In this document: positions 21,177 to 29,967 of the stretch, piece after piece
Position numbering within the stretch: the first letter of the stretch is position 1
Layout of the letters: each line of letters begins with the position of its first letter
Source of the DNA: an uncultured Litorivicinus sp.
GTDB taxonomy: Bacteria; Pseudomonadota; Gammaproteobacteria; Pseudomonadales; Litorivicinaceae
NCBI GenBank assembly: GCA_902594275.1
Contig: CACJLQ010000001.1
Span: 93,606 to 157,605 of the forward strand
DNA length: 64,000 bases
Reading direction: 5' to 3'
Translations under genes and position numbers: made by a program
Notes under the pieces: model-generated
Told to the model about the DNA's origin: nothing
Database searches by the model: none
What the model saw: only the letters and a program-made list of their open reading frames with translations

Positions 21177-22094
21177 ATGCGCATGAAAACGCCTTCGATT
21201 AATTTCATGGTGGCTCGCAAAATAGCGGGCTGGATATCAATCGGAGCTGTCATCGGATCGGTCGCGCTAATTGCGTTGATTGGCCTGAGCTTTGGTCTTG
21301 ATTTCACCGGTGGTTCACTCGTAGAGCTTGAATTTGCAACAGAGCCGGCCCTCGAGACAGTTCGGGAAACCCTAGTCATTGCGGGATTCCCTGATGCCGT
21401 TGTGCAGGCGTTTGGTGCGCCGACGGATGTGTTGATTCGTCTTGCGCAAGACAATGCGCCTAAAGCGGGAGATGTCGTCTTCGCAGCGCTTCAAGCGGCA
21501 GGTTTTGAGGTTGAATTGTTGCGTTCTGAGTTTGTCGGCTCAGCTGTCGGTGAAGAGCTAAGAGAGCAGGGTGGATTAGGTCTTTTGCTAGCACTTGGCG
21601 TTGTGATGCTCTACGTCGCGTTCCGTTTCCAGTTTAAGTTCTCTGTGGGAGCGGTGGTTGCGTTGATTCACGATGTGTTGATTGTTTTGGGGATCTTCGC
21701 ATTGTTTGGGCTCGACTTTGATCTGACCGTATTGGCCGCTGTTCTCGCGGTGATTGGTTATTCCCTCAACGATTCAATCGTTGTGTCAGACCGGATTCGT
21801 GAAAATTTCCGGATCATGCGTACCAATGACCCACTGAAGGTCATGAATGACTCAATCAATCAAACGCTCAGCCGAACATTAGCGACATCGATGACGACCC
21901 TGATTGTATTGTTAGCGTTACTCTTCTTAGGCGGGGAGTTGATCCATAACTTTGCGCTCGCCTTAACGATCGGTGTGGCAGTGGGAACCTATTCGTCGAT
22001 TTACGTGGTAACAGGTGTACTTCTCATGATGAAAATTTCTCGGGATGACCTGTTGGTTCCTGAGAAAGAGCAAGAGATCGACGACCGTCCTTGA
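21177..22094 (+). CDS. secF: Protein translocase subunit SecF
   Basis: A 305-aa partner of SecD with six membrane helices. It has GLDFTGGSLVELEF (D1-like motif) near the N terminus and VIGYSLNDSIVVSDRIREN in the fourth-helix region. I chose ATG at 21177, two bases after the secD stop; ATG at 21183 or GTG at 21162 are alternatives. It is the last gene of the yajC-secD-secF operon. Confidence 0.95.
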   Translation: MRMKTPSINFMVARKIAGWISIGAVIGSVALIALIGLSFGLDFTGGSLVELEFATEPALETVRETLVIAGFPDAVVQAFGAPTDVLIRLAQDNAPKAGDVVFAALQAAGFEVELLRSEFVGSAVGEELREQGGLGLLLALGVVMLYVAFRFQFKFSVGAVVALIHDVLIVLGIFALFGLDFDLTVLAAVLAVIGYSLNDSIVVSDRIRENFRIMRTNDPLKVMNDSINQTLSRTLATSMTTLIVLLALLFLGGELIHNFALALTIGVAVGTYSSIYVVTGVLLMMKISRDDLLVPEKEQEIDDRP

Positions 22095-22933
22095 TCGTTG
22101 ATCCATGGAAATCAGCTAGCCGTTTAATCCAAATGACCTGGGCGATCTGTTCAAACGAATCCGGTGATACAAACAGTGCCTCGTTAGTTGGCGTGCGATG
22201 CATGAGAGTCCAGATATCTATCATTTACTGGCTCGTCATTCGGTTGGCTAATCGATACTAAGTGGTTCGTCATTGAGCGGAGTGCATCCGCTTGGTCGCA
22301 GACCCAGAACCTGGTCACCGACATGCCTCCAAAGCCTACGAAGCAACGTTATCTCCCACCCTTTTGACAGACTTGAGCGCAAAAATACATCCAAACGTGT
22401 TATTCCAGAGCGGCAAAAACTGGCCGTTTTCGTAAAAGTTCCTATCTTTTTATTAGACATTAGTCTAATAAGCTGTCCGTAAATTTGTACAAAACCTAAG
22501 CAAAAAATTAGGCGGCGAAACTAGGTGCCAAACCGATCGTTCAAACTTTGCTCAATATGATCGTCGAAGTGGTCAAAATCCAGCGCCACCAAAACACATT
22601 TAAGTAACTGATTTATATGACTTTATTTAAGACTAGTTTGAGGCGTATAAATCTCCCTCAAAAAAAGCTCGAAAGCAGACGACGAAATTTCGCTCAAAAA
22701 GTTCCGCAAAATTTGAAAAAAATTTATTTTCACGTAACACAAGAAGCCTTATTTCACATCAAGAGCTCGGAAGGCTTTGGTTGTTCAATCGTGACGGTTT
22801 GGTTACTGTACGTGAAGTGGAAACCTATATGGATGACACGCCTCGGTAGGGCTAGCTTACCTACCTCTGGGGTAACCCAGACAAAAGAGGATACTTAAGT
22901 AACCTTTAAAAATTTTTAACGAGGGAATCTCAA
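22095..22933 (+). other. Intergenic region between secF and porin gene
   Basis: These 839 bases hold no gene I can support; short frames here lack ribosome binding sites and family sequence. An exact palindrome with an operator look lies at 22451-22470. The last 200 bases are the likely promoter and 5' leader of the porin gene and end in an AT-rich stretch before the ribosome binding site GAGGGA. Confidence 0.4.
22451..22470. promoter_or_regulatory. Operator-like palindrome
   Basis: TATTAGAC and GTCTAATA form perfect 8-bp arms around a four-base centre. The stem is AT-rich and lacks a T tract in plus-strand orientation, so it looks more like a binding site for a dimeric repressor (TetR size) than a terminator. 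It lies 463 bases upstream of the porin start, with no regulator gene adjacent. Confidence 0.35.
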
Positions 22934-23788
22934 ATGAAAAAAATTATTGCTGCTGCAGTTGCGACTGCATTTGTAGCTCCAGTGATGGCTGCAGACGTCA
23001 CATTGTCTGGAGACTTGGAGTACACGTTCACAAGTTATGAAGATGACGGAACAGCTGCAACTGTTGGTGATACTGACATCGCGGTTAGCGCGTCAGAGGA
23101 CGTCAATGGAATTGGCGTTTCTGCGGTAGTACACCTCAAGAAAGGCTCGTCAGAAGGTGAAATCGCACTCTCTGGCGACTTCGGTTCAATCGCAATTGGT
23201 GACACAACTGATAACGCTGCCGAGGCTATTGACGAAGTAGCAGGTGTGGCTGAGTTTGAACTAGGCGATTCGGCTACAGCACCAGCGACTACTGTTGGCG
23301 CTACTGCCTTGTACACGCTTCCATCGATCGTTGATGGTTTGGCGTTGTATGTTTCTTACGGCGCTGCTGCGGGAACCAACGACACTGCAGATACTAACGA
23401 AGAAAACGTATCATCCTATGCTGCAACGTACACAATGGGTAACGTGACTGTAGGGTATGGATCTATTGACGATTCCGCGAAAACCTTCGATATGAACGTT
23501 ATGAATGCGAAGTTTTCTACAGGTCCTATCACTGTAGCCTACGAACTCTCTGAAAACGACGGTGGTGTTGAGAACACTGACGTTAGCGGTATCGGTCTTG
23601 TGTACAATTATGGTCAGGGCAACATCTATGTCGAGTCTCAGACTACGGACACGAACGGTACGGAAACTAACGACTCAGGTGTTGGCGTGTCGTACAAGAT
23701 TGGCAACGTGAATATGTATATTCAGTCGAACAGCGGTGACACTAAGGCTGACAACGGTAAGTTTGTTGGTATCGAGTACGCGTTCTAA
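22934..23788 (+). CDS. Outer-membrane porin (Gram-negative porin family)
   Basis: A 284-aa beta-barrel porin, short for the family. The signal peptide MKKIIAAAVATAFVAPVMA is followed by ADVTLSGDLEYTF, a typical first strand. The mature protein is rich in Asp, Gly and Thr with alternating hydrophobic residues, is strongly acidic, and ends in EYAF, the terminal phenylalanine needed for BAM insertion. It should form a passive pore. The ribosome binding site GAGGGA lies about eight bases before ATG. It is a single-gene unit closed by a strong terminator. Confidence 0.88.
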   Translation: MKKIIAAAVATAFVAPVMAADVTLSGDLEYTFTSYEDDGTAATVGDTDIAVSASEDVNGIGVSAVVHLKKGSSEGEIALSGDFGSIAIGDTTDNAAEAIDEVAGVAEFELGDSATAPATTVGATALYTLPSIVDGLALYVSYGAAAGTNDTADTNEENVSSYAATYTMGNVTVGYGSIDDSAKTFDMNVMNAKFSTGPITVAYELSENDGGVENTDVSGIGLVYNYGQGNIYVESQTTDTNGTETNDSGVGVSYKIGNVNMYIQSNSGDTKADNGKFVGIEYAF

Positions 23789-23815
23789 GTCAAGTTAGGC
23801 TACGAACTATAGAGA

Positions 23816-23843
23816 GCCCCGGTATTTTTGCCGGGGCTTTTTT
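23816..23843 (+). terminator. Rho-independent terminator of the porin gene
   Basis: A 7-bp stem, GCCCCGG/CCGGGGC, with an eight-base loop is followed by six T residues. It lies 27 bases after the porin stop codon. The stop of the convergent small gene touches the T tract. Confidence 0.93.
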
Positions 23844-24288
23844 ATTTAATGGAGCGATATCCGGGTAGCCGCAAAGTGCTAATTGGCAATTTGTTCTGAG
23901 CGCGATTTTCGGCTGTCTTTTCGTCCATCTGTTCCGTGCTTTCAACAATGGAGCTAATGCTTGAACTGCTGGGTTGGGAAATGGAAGCTGAACTTCGGAA
24001 ATCCTTGTCGCTAGTTTGCAGTTCGAAATAATTTTTGTCCTCAAGTATTCTCGTTTCCTTTAGGACCATCCGATTCATGCATTCTGTCTCTTCTGGAGAG
24101 GTTGTCGATCCGGTATAAAGCCATAGAGAGAGTTTTTCTTCTGGAAGCAGCCGCGCGTTGCAAACCTGTTCAAACTTTTCTAACTGATTACCAGTAATTT
24201 CGCTGCTAATTGTTGGATCTGCGATGAACACTATTGCCACTAAAGTCACATTTCGACTGATCTTATACATAAGCTCTGCACCACTCAT
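23842..24288 (-). CDS. Small exported protein of unknown function
   Basis: I do not recognise this 148-aa protein. From the second ATG (24270) it begins MYKISRNVTLVAIVFIADPTIS, a plausible signal or anchor sequence. A region with two cysteines (residues about 43 and 70) follows, then a Ser-rich stretch (SISQPSSSSISSIVES) and a basic C terminus. There is no strong ribosome binding site at either start. It is convergent with the porin gene and divergent from the polysaccharide locus. It may be a real periplasmic protein or a chance frame. Confidence 0.45.
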   Translation of the reverse strand: MSGAELMYKISRNVTLVAIVFIADPTISSEITGNQLEKFEQVCNARLLPEEKLSLWLYTGSTTSPEETECMNRMVLKETRILEDKNYFELQTSDKDFRSSASISQPSSSSISSIVESTEQMDEKTAENRAQNKLPISTLRLPGYRSIK

Positions 24289-24358
24289 AATATGCTAAGT
24301 TTTAGTATCGTTTTTCTTTATTACCGCTTTATAGTGTACGTTATTAAGTCGTTCTAGG

Positions 24359-25174
24359 TTGGTATTTATTAACTCTCACGATTCTGCCGATTCGCTCAAT
24401 GTTGCCGTGATTATCACGACATTTAATTGGCCTCATGCTCTTGATCAAGTGCTACGTACTTTGGTCAGTCAAACGCGTCAGCCCGATGTTATCGTGGTCG
24501 CTGATGACGGTTCTCATCCTCCCACGGCTGAGGTCGTTAAGGATTGGCAGGCAATCTTGCCTTTGCAATATGTTTGGCAGCCGGACTCAGGTTTCAGAGT
24601 GTCACGAGTTAGGAATTTAGCGGTCGCTAAACTGTCAAGATTAGATAACTATTACGGTATCATGATCGACGGCGATTGCTTGCTTCCACCCAACTTTATT
24701 GAGATGCACGTTCGACTCAAATCTCGCGGTTGGATGGTTGCGGGTAGTCGATTCCTGCTTGGTGCGAACGAAACTTCGGCTTTACTAGGGTCTGGGCCTG
24801 TCCAGCAAACAATAGGGTTTGCTGCATTTAAGTTTAGGTACTTGCCTTTAGGATTTTTCAGGCGCCTACGGCCGCGGAACTGGAGAATCGCGAGGACATG
24901 TAATCTCTCAATATGGCTCAGTGACTTTTTGCACGTAGGCGGATTCGACGAGGGTTTTGTTGGCTGGGGCAAAGAGGATTCGGACTTAGTCGTCCGATTG
25001 ATTCGATCGGGCGTGGGGATAATCAATGGCCGGTTTGCAGCTTGCGTAAAGCATTTGCATCACAAAGAAATGGATCGTTCCAGCCTGGATGCGAATTTAA
25101 ATAGGCTTGAAGAAGCTCGGATTTCTAAGGACTACACACTGCCAAAAAAGTCAATCTTTAAGGCATCCGAGTAA
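24359..25174 (+). CDS. Family 2 glycosyltransferase with C-terminal galactosyltransferase-like domain
   Basis: The first gene of the polysaccharide locus, 271 aa. The N-terminal half is a GT-A fold with VIITTFNWP, VADDGSHPP and DGDCLLPP (nucleotide-sugar and metal binding). GGFDEGFVGWGKEDSDL is typical of the Glyco_transf_7C domain found in chondroitin-synthase-like enzymes. It probably acts at the inner face of the cytoplasmic membrane on a lipid-linked glycan. The start is uncertain: TTG at 24359 gives the full domain but has a poor ribosome binding site. Confidence 0.8.
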   Translation: MVFINSHDSADSLNVAVIITTFNWPHALDQVLRTLVSQTRQPDVIVVADDGSHPPTAEVVKDWQAILPLQYVWQPDSGFRVSRVRNLAVAKLSRLDNYYGIMIDGDCLLPPNFIEMHVRLKSRGWMVAGSRFLLGANETSALLGSGPVQQTIGFAAFKFRYLPLGFFRRLRPRNWRIARTCNLSIWLSDFLHVGGFDEGFVGWGKEDSDLVVRLIRSGVGIINGRFAACVKHLHHKEMDRSSLDANLNRLEEARISKDYTLPKKSIFKASE

Positions 25175-25211
25175 TGAGTCTGCTGATGCAGATATAAACA
25201 AGGATGGATCG

Positions 25212-26096
25212 ATGTTAATAGGAAAAAAAATTTTAATCACAGGTGGTGCTGGATTCATTGGCAGTCACCTTTGTGAGTCCTTGGCTTCCAATAATTTAGT
25301 CACGTCGATTGATAATTATTTGACTGGAAAGGAATCAAATCATGTTACTGGTGTGACGTATATTAAAGGCAATACCTCTGATATCGATCGGTTAGTTTCA
25401 AGTGATTTTGATATTGTATTTCATCTAGGTGAATACTCTAGGGTAGAGCAAAGTTTTGATGATATCGAAATAGTTTGGGAATCCAATAAGGTCGGAACGT
25501 TTGCGGTTTTGGAGTTTTGTCGCGCTCATTCTATTAAGCTTATTTATGCGGGGAGTAGCACAAAGTTCGGTGACGGAGGGCTAGGGCGATCCCAGTCTCC
25601 GTATGGTTGGACTAAGGCTTCGAATACTGAGTTAGTCATCAATTACGGTGCATGGTATTCACTGAATTACGCCATAACTTATTTTTATAACGTTTACGGT
25701 CCTCGTGAGATTAGAGAAGGAAAGTATGCGACAGTAGTCGCGCTATATGCGGAAAAAATGCGCCGCGGAGAATGTCTTGGTTTGGTGAGCCCTGGATCGC
25801 AACGTCGCAATTTTACCTATGTCAAAGATGTGGTGAGGGCATTAGAGCTTATCGGTACCGGTGGCTATGGTGATGAATTCGGTATTGGTCACGTGCAATC
25901 TTACTCAATTCGCCAGATTGCGGAATTATTTGGTGGTGAAATTGAGATTATGGATCCCCGTCGAGGAAATCGGCAGACAGCTGATTTGGTAACGGATAAA
26001 ACTATGGCCCTTGGATGGCGTCCCGAAATGTCGATAGATAAATATATTGAGTTATTGCGAGCAAATAATTGGATGGACCCAGTTGATAAAAATTAG
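25212..26096 (+). CDS. NAD-dependent sugar-nucleotide epimerase/dehydratase
   Basis: A 294-aa extended SDR. ITGGAGFIGSHL at the N terminus binds NAD, and SPYGWTKAS contains the catalytic Tyr and Lys with a nearby Ser (AGSSTKFG). Such enzymes epimerise or dehydrate NDP-sugars. I chose ATG at 25212, which has AAGGA upstream. The frame extends upstream inside the preceding glycosyltransferase gene without family sequence. The substrate cannot be read from sequence. Confidence 0.82.
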   Translation: MLIGKKILITGGAGFIGSHLCESLASNNLVTSIDNYLTGKESNHVTGVTYIKGNTSDIDRLVSSDFDIVFHLGEYSRVEQSFDDIEIVWESNKVGTFAVLEFCRAHSIKLIYAGSSTKFGDGGLGRSQSPYGWTKASNTELVINYGAWYSLNYAITYFYNVYGPREIREGKYATVVALYAEKMRRGECLGLVSPGSQRRNFTYVKDVVRALELIGTGGYGDEFGIGHVQSYSIRQIAELFGGEIEIMDPRRGNRQTADLVTDKTMALGWRPEMSIDKYIELLRANNWMDPVDKN

Positions 26097-26949
26097 TGGA
26101 TTTACATTTCTCCGAAACGCGGTGATGAATGGGTACCCATTTGTCGAGAGTATTCAGTCACTGCTGCCCTTAGTTGATGAGTATGTAATCGCGGTTGGAA
26201 GAAGTGAAGATGATACGCTCAACCACATTAGGGCGATCGATAGTCCCAAAATTAAAATCATTGAAACGCAATGGAATGAAGTGATGCGTGATCGAGGATT
26301 CGTGTATGGCCAGCAGAAGATGATCGCCCATTATAACTGCTCTGGGGACTGGGCGTTCTATCTCGAGGGAGACGAGGTGCTTCATGAAGACGACCTGGAA
26401 AAAATTAGGCTACAAATTGAGGCGGTGCACAAGGATTATTCAGTCGAAGCACTATATTTTGACTTTTTTCATTTTTATGGAGCGCCGACTCAAATAGGGA
26501 TCGCCGGTTATCGAAGAGCTCCAAGGATAATTCGCAATTCTATCCGTGTAATTTCGCCCGATGGTCTCTACTTCGTGGTCTTGGATAAAAATAAGATGGG
26601 CAGATATCCGAGGGCCAAGTATGCAAACGCTGCTATCTACCATTACGGCCATTGTCGCAAGACAGAGTATACGAATTCGAAGTTAAAGCAGGTCGGTAAA
26701 TATTGGGATGCTGAGCATCGGCCATTCGATACCTATGGGTATATCGATGTTGCCGAATTAAGGCCATTTAATGGGAATCACCCAGTGGTTATGGCGTCTT
26801 GGTTAGAGAATTCGGCGGAGGTTCATTTTTCTCAAGCACCAAATTACCAGTTAACACGAAGAGATCGCAGAAATCGGATTAGATTCTGGATCGAAGAAAA
26901 ATTAGGCGTAGAGGTTAGTAAAAAGCATTACAAGGATCTCGGTGTCTAG
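26083..26949 (+). CDS. Family 2-like glycosyltransferase
   Basis: A 288-aa protein that begins IKISGFTFLRNAV, the N terminus of a GT2 subgroup seen in LPS and capsule loci. A DXD-like LEGDEVLHEDDL follows at about residues 95-106. I chose TTG at 26083, overlapping the epimerase end by 14 bases, with GGATGGA just upstream. The C-terminal half (HYGHCRKTEYTNSK) is typical of the subgroup. The substrate is unknown. Confidence 0.75.
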   Translation: MIKISGFTFLRNAVMNGYPFVESIQSLLPLVDEYVIAVGRSEDDTLNHIRAIDSPKIKIIETQWNEVMRDRGFVYGQQKMIAHYNCSGDWAFYLEGDEVLHEDDLEKIRLQIEAVHKDYSVEALYFDFFHFYGAPTQIGIAGYRRAPRIIRNSIRVISPDGLYFVVLDKNKMGRYPRAKYANAAIYHYGHCRKTEYTNSKLKQVGKYWDAEHRPFDTYGYIDVAELRPFNGNHPVVMASWLENSAEVHFSQAPNYQLTRRDRRNRIRFWIEEKLGVEVSKKHYKDLGV

Positions 26950-27982
26950 GGCTGTTATTCAAATTGTTCGTCGATTTGGGCCCGTGGGTGGAATGGAATC
27001 CTACGTATGGTATCTATCTCACGAATTGATTCGACTGGGTTATCAGGTGACGGTTATTTGCGAACAATGCGAATCTGAACCCGATCCGTCCGTCCGCCTC
27101 ATTGCCTTGCCAGTGTCGATTCAACGGCGTCGCTGGAAAGCGATGAAGGATTTTAATAGGCAATTGGACCACCTATTTCAGAGTCATCCCGAACTGCTCA
27201 ACATGATAATACATTCTCACGAGCGAACTGCTTGGCACCATGTAACGACCTTTCATGGACCTCCGATGAAGAAAGCCCCCAGTCTACCGTGGTACAAAAA
27301 ATTTTCTTCACGACTGACTTACTGGCTCGACGCTGAGTATCGAGAATTATGTTCTGCCCAAGTGCAAAGAGTTGTACCAGTATCTAAAATGATTGGCCGA
27401 CAGCTTGTTCAGCAGTACCCAGAAAGTCGGAGCCATATGACGGAACCTGCTTATCCTGCTTTAAATGAATCTCTCCCTAAAAGCTTTCGGCAGTTTAATA
27501 ATCCAATGAAATTACTTTTCGTTGGTAAAGAGTGGAAGCGTAAAGGCCTGCCAAAGGCTGTGGAAATATGCTTGGCGTTAGCAGAAGAGTATTCGGTGCA
27601 GCTTGATGTGTTCGGGGTCAATGAACACCATGTTCCCAAAAACTTAAATCATTCGATAGTAAAATTTCACGGCTACCAGACCGATATCCCTTTCGATACT
27701 TATGACCTGATGATTCATCCAGCTATAGCAGAGCCTTTTGGGATGGTTGTTCTGGAGGCCCTCGCTAAAGGTTGTCGGGTACTGGTAAGCGATCGAGTTG
27801 GGGCGGCAGAAAAAAAGCATGAGGGTCTTGTTAGTATGAGGCTCGATGCTCCTTTATTGATGTGGGTGGAAGCTGCGGTAAAGCTTATAGCCAAAATACC
27901 AGATCAGTTGCCTCAGTTTGAGACATGGACAGATGTGGCGGTGTATTATGACGAAATAGTCTACAAACATGTCTCAGTTTAG
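26942..27982 (+). CDS. Family 4 glycosyltransferase
   Basis: A 346-aa GT-B retaining glycosyltransferase. The N-terminal acceptor domain begins VIQIVRRFGPVGGMESYVW. The donor domain has LLFVGKEWKRKGLPKAVE and the E-x7-E element in AEPFGMVVLEALAKGCRVLVSD. It starts at GTG 26942, overlapping the previous stop by eight bases. It adds a hexose-type sugar to the growing unit; the exact sugar is not known. Confidence 0.85.
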   Translation: MSRAVIQIVRRFGPVGGMESYVWYLSHELIRLGYQVTVICEQCESEPDPSVRLIALPVSIQRRRWKAMKDFNRQLDHLFQSHPELLNMIIHSHERTAWHHVTTFHGPPMKKAPSLPWYKKFSSRLTYWLDAEYRELCSAQVQRVVPVSKMIGRQLVQQYPESRSHMTEPAYPALNESLPKSFRQFNNPMKLLFVGKEWKRKGLPKAVEICLALAEEYSVQLDVFGVNEHHVPKNLNHSIVKFHGYQTDIPFDTYDLMIHPAIAEPFGMVVLEALAKGCRVLVSDRVGAAEKKHEGLVSMRLDAPLLMWVEAAVKLIAKIPDQLPQFETWTDVAVYYDEIVYKHVSV

Positions 27983-27988
27983 GTTTTC

Positions 27989-28723
27989 ATGCATTCGCTC
28001 CAATCAATCCCCATTTATGTCGTAACAGTTAAAACCTTTTTGGAAAGACATGCTCATATGGCTGAGCTAGAAGAACGGTTAGGTGTCAAATTCGAATATA
28101 TTTGGAACTACGATGCGCAAGACTTATCCAATGAAGATTGTTCGCGGATCAGTGGTGGCATGGCTCGCGAGAGTATATCTAACGTTCTGAAACACTTCGA
28201 AGCGCAACGTCGATTTCTAAATACAGAATCCAGTGTATGTCTTGTGTTGGAGGATGATGTGTTGTTGTTTGACGATTTTGAAGAGAGTCTTCAAACGATT
28301 TTAGGACTTGTACAAGACATTGAACCGGGGTGGCTTGTGTTCTTAGGCGGTGCTGATAACAAGATCGATGGACGTTTTCTGGAGAAAACTGAGTTGCTGA
28401 TAGAGCAGTACTTAAGTACAGCTGAGGCTTATTTACTGGACCGTCACGGCTGTGAGCGCCGTTTTGAGTGGCTCGAGTTCAATAAAATTGATCGGCAAGC
28501 TGATCATCAAATAAAGCTCATAGATCAACAGCTGGGCACGAAGCATTACTGGTTCTCTGAACCACTTGCCACACAGGGTTCGATTACTGGATTATTCGAT
28601 ACCGCCCTCGATTCGAGCCGCGCGAAGCATGGTGCGATGTATCTCAAAGCTCGCTTTCATTGGAACCGGTTTCGGCGACAGATTGCCCCACGGTTTTTTG
28701 CTCGCATCTTCGGTACGGGTTAA
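27989..28723 (+). CDS. Family 25-like glycosyltransferase
   Basis: A 244-aa protein resembling LPS beta-1,4-galactosyltransferases of the GT25 family. It opens IPIYVVTVKTFLERHAHM, and CLVLEDDVLLFDDF at about residues 82-95 is the metal-binding acidic motif. WLVFLGG follows, as in GT25. The stop codon overlaps the start of the next gene (TAATG). Confidence 0.7.
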   Translation: MHSLQSIPIYVVTVKTFLERHAHMAELEERLGVKFEYIWNYDAQDLSNEDCSRISGGMARESISNVLKHFEAQRRFLNTESSVCLVLEDDVLLFDDFEESLQTILGLVQDIEPGWLVFLGGADNKIDGRFLEKTELLIEQYLSTAEAYLLDRHGCERRFEWLEFNKIDRQADHQIKLIDQQLGTKHYWFSEPLATQGSITGLFDTALDSSRAKHGAMYLKARFHWNRFRRQIAPRFFARIFGTG

Positions 28724-29967
28724 TGGTCAGACTCCGATTACTCATGGGTCGCTTTTTCCAGGGCTTTTCTCCCATTAGTTGTGTAGCGTTCTGTCAAGCT
28801 CTACTTATGTTGAATATCTTTACCGCAGCAAACGGTTGGTTTGCAGTGACCAACGTCTTGGAGCTCATGCTTTGGTGTACGGTTTTAGTCTCTGCTTATA
28901 TTAGAAGAGCTATATTCTGCTTAGCGGACGCCAGAGTCCTCATTTTGCTAGCGTTTGTTGTGTGGATTGCTGTGGCCATGTGCTGGGGCCAGGCCTCGGT
29001 GGGTGAGCGTCTAGAGGAACTGCTTTCTTGGCGTAAACTTCTGTTATTCCCGCTCGCTTTAGTGATCTTCGACACCCGAGAATCGAGATTGTTGTTTCTA
29101 ACGGTGTTTATCTCCTGGGTTTTCATCTACTCGCTCGTATCGTGGGCGCTTTATCTGGCACGGAGCACGCATGAGATTGATGCTGCATATCTGCTTGAAA
29201 ACGATGTGGTTCAGGCAATGTTCTTTGCTTTCGCGGCACTGTCTGCGTTCACCCTAAAGGCTAAGGGCGACCTTTCTTGGAGGCCCTTGGTTTTCGGATT
29301 GATTATTTTAACTCTGGCATCCAACGTATTTATTGTGGCGACAGGTCGCAGTGGATACCTTTTTCTCGCCGTAGGCGTCATGGTAATGGTCTGGCACATT
29401 ACAAACCGTTACCGTGTCGGTCTCACGGCTATACTGCTTCTGTCAATAATAGTCGGATTCATGGTGTCCGAACGTCCATCCAGTATGTTGGTGCAAGGTA
29501 TCAATGAGGTTCTCTCACATGAAGACCACGATGCGGGCTACACCTCTATGGGTATTCGCCTGGTGATGTGGGAGAACACTGTCGAGGTGATTAAGGCTTC
29601 CCCAATCTTTGGCGCTGGTTCGGGTTCATTTTACCTAGAGTATGCTGACGTAGTCCAGGGCGGAAACGGCTGGAGGTACGAGATATCAGATGATCCGCAC
29701 AATCAATATTTACATTTGTGGGCAGAGCAAGGACTGCTGGGACTTCTACTGCTTATGGCATTTGCTTACATTTGCTTCTTGACCGTACCTGCGACCTCGT
29801 TTGGTATTTTAGCCGCTTGTTTAATAGCTGGTTTTTGCGCTACCAGTATGTTCAGTGGCCACTTTTCTACCTTCGTAGAGGGTCGCCTTTTCTGGATAAT
29901 GTTGGGTGTATGTCTGTCGGGTTCGGAATTGTCATTATCTGACCTGCGGTCGAAACTAGGCAAATGA
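28723..29967 (+). CDS. O-antigen ligase/polymerase-family membrane protein (copy 1)
   Basis: A 414-aa Wzy_C/O-antigen ligase-type protein with about 10-11 membrane helices. The large periplasmic loop contains GIRLVMWENT, GAGSGSF and DDPHNQYLHLWAEQGLLGLL, the conserved ligase/polymerase loop with its His. It would polymerise repeat units or attach glycan to lipid A core on the periplasmic side. ATG at 28723 overlaps the previous stop. A clear paralog lies at 40920-42236. The ligase and polymerase roles cannot be told apart by eye. Confidence 0.85.
   Translation: MVRLRLLMGRFFQGFSPISCVAFCQALLMLNIFTAANGWFAVTNVLELMLWCTVLVSAYIRRAIFCLADARVLILLAFVVWIAVAMCWGQASVGERLEELLSWRKLLLFPLALVIFDTRESRLLFLTVFISWVFIYSLVSWALYLARSTHEIDAAYLLENDVVQAMFFAFAALSAFTLKAKGDLSWRPLVFGLIILTLASNVFIVATGRSGYLFLAVGVMVMVWHITNRYRVGLTAILLLSIIVGFMVSERPSSMLVQGINEVLSHEDHDAGYTSMGIRLVMWENTVEVIKASPIFGAGSGSFYLEYADVVQGGNGWRYEISDDPHNQYLHLWAEQGLLGLLLLMAFAYICFLTVPATSFGILAACLIAGFCATSMFSGHFSTFVEGRLFWIMLGVCLSGSELSLSDLRSKLGK

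Noticed and set aside
22617..22898. Plus-strand frame of 93 codons before the porin gene
   Set aside because: Composition looks like translated non-coding DNA, there is no ribosome binding site, and it occupies the likely porin promoter region.
24289..24358. JUMPstart/ops element or strong promoter before the polysaccharide locus
   Set aside because: No GGCGGTAG-type ops core was seen upstream of the first gene. A TATAGT at 24330-24335 lacks a matching -35.
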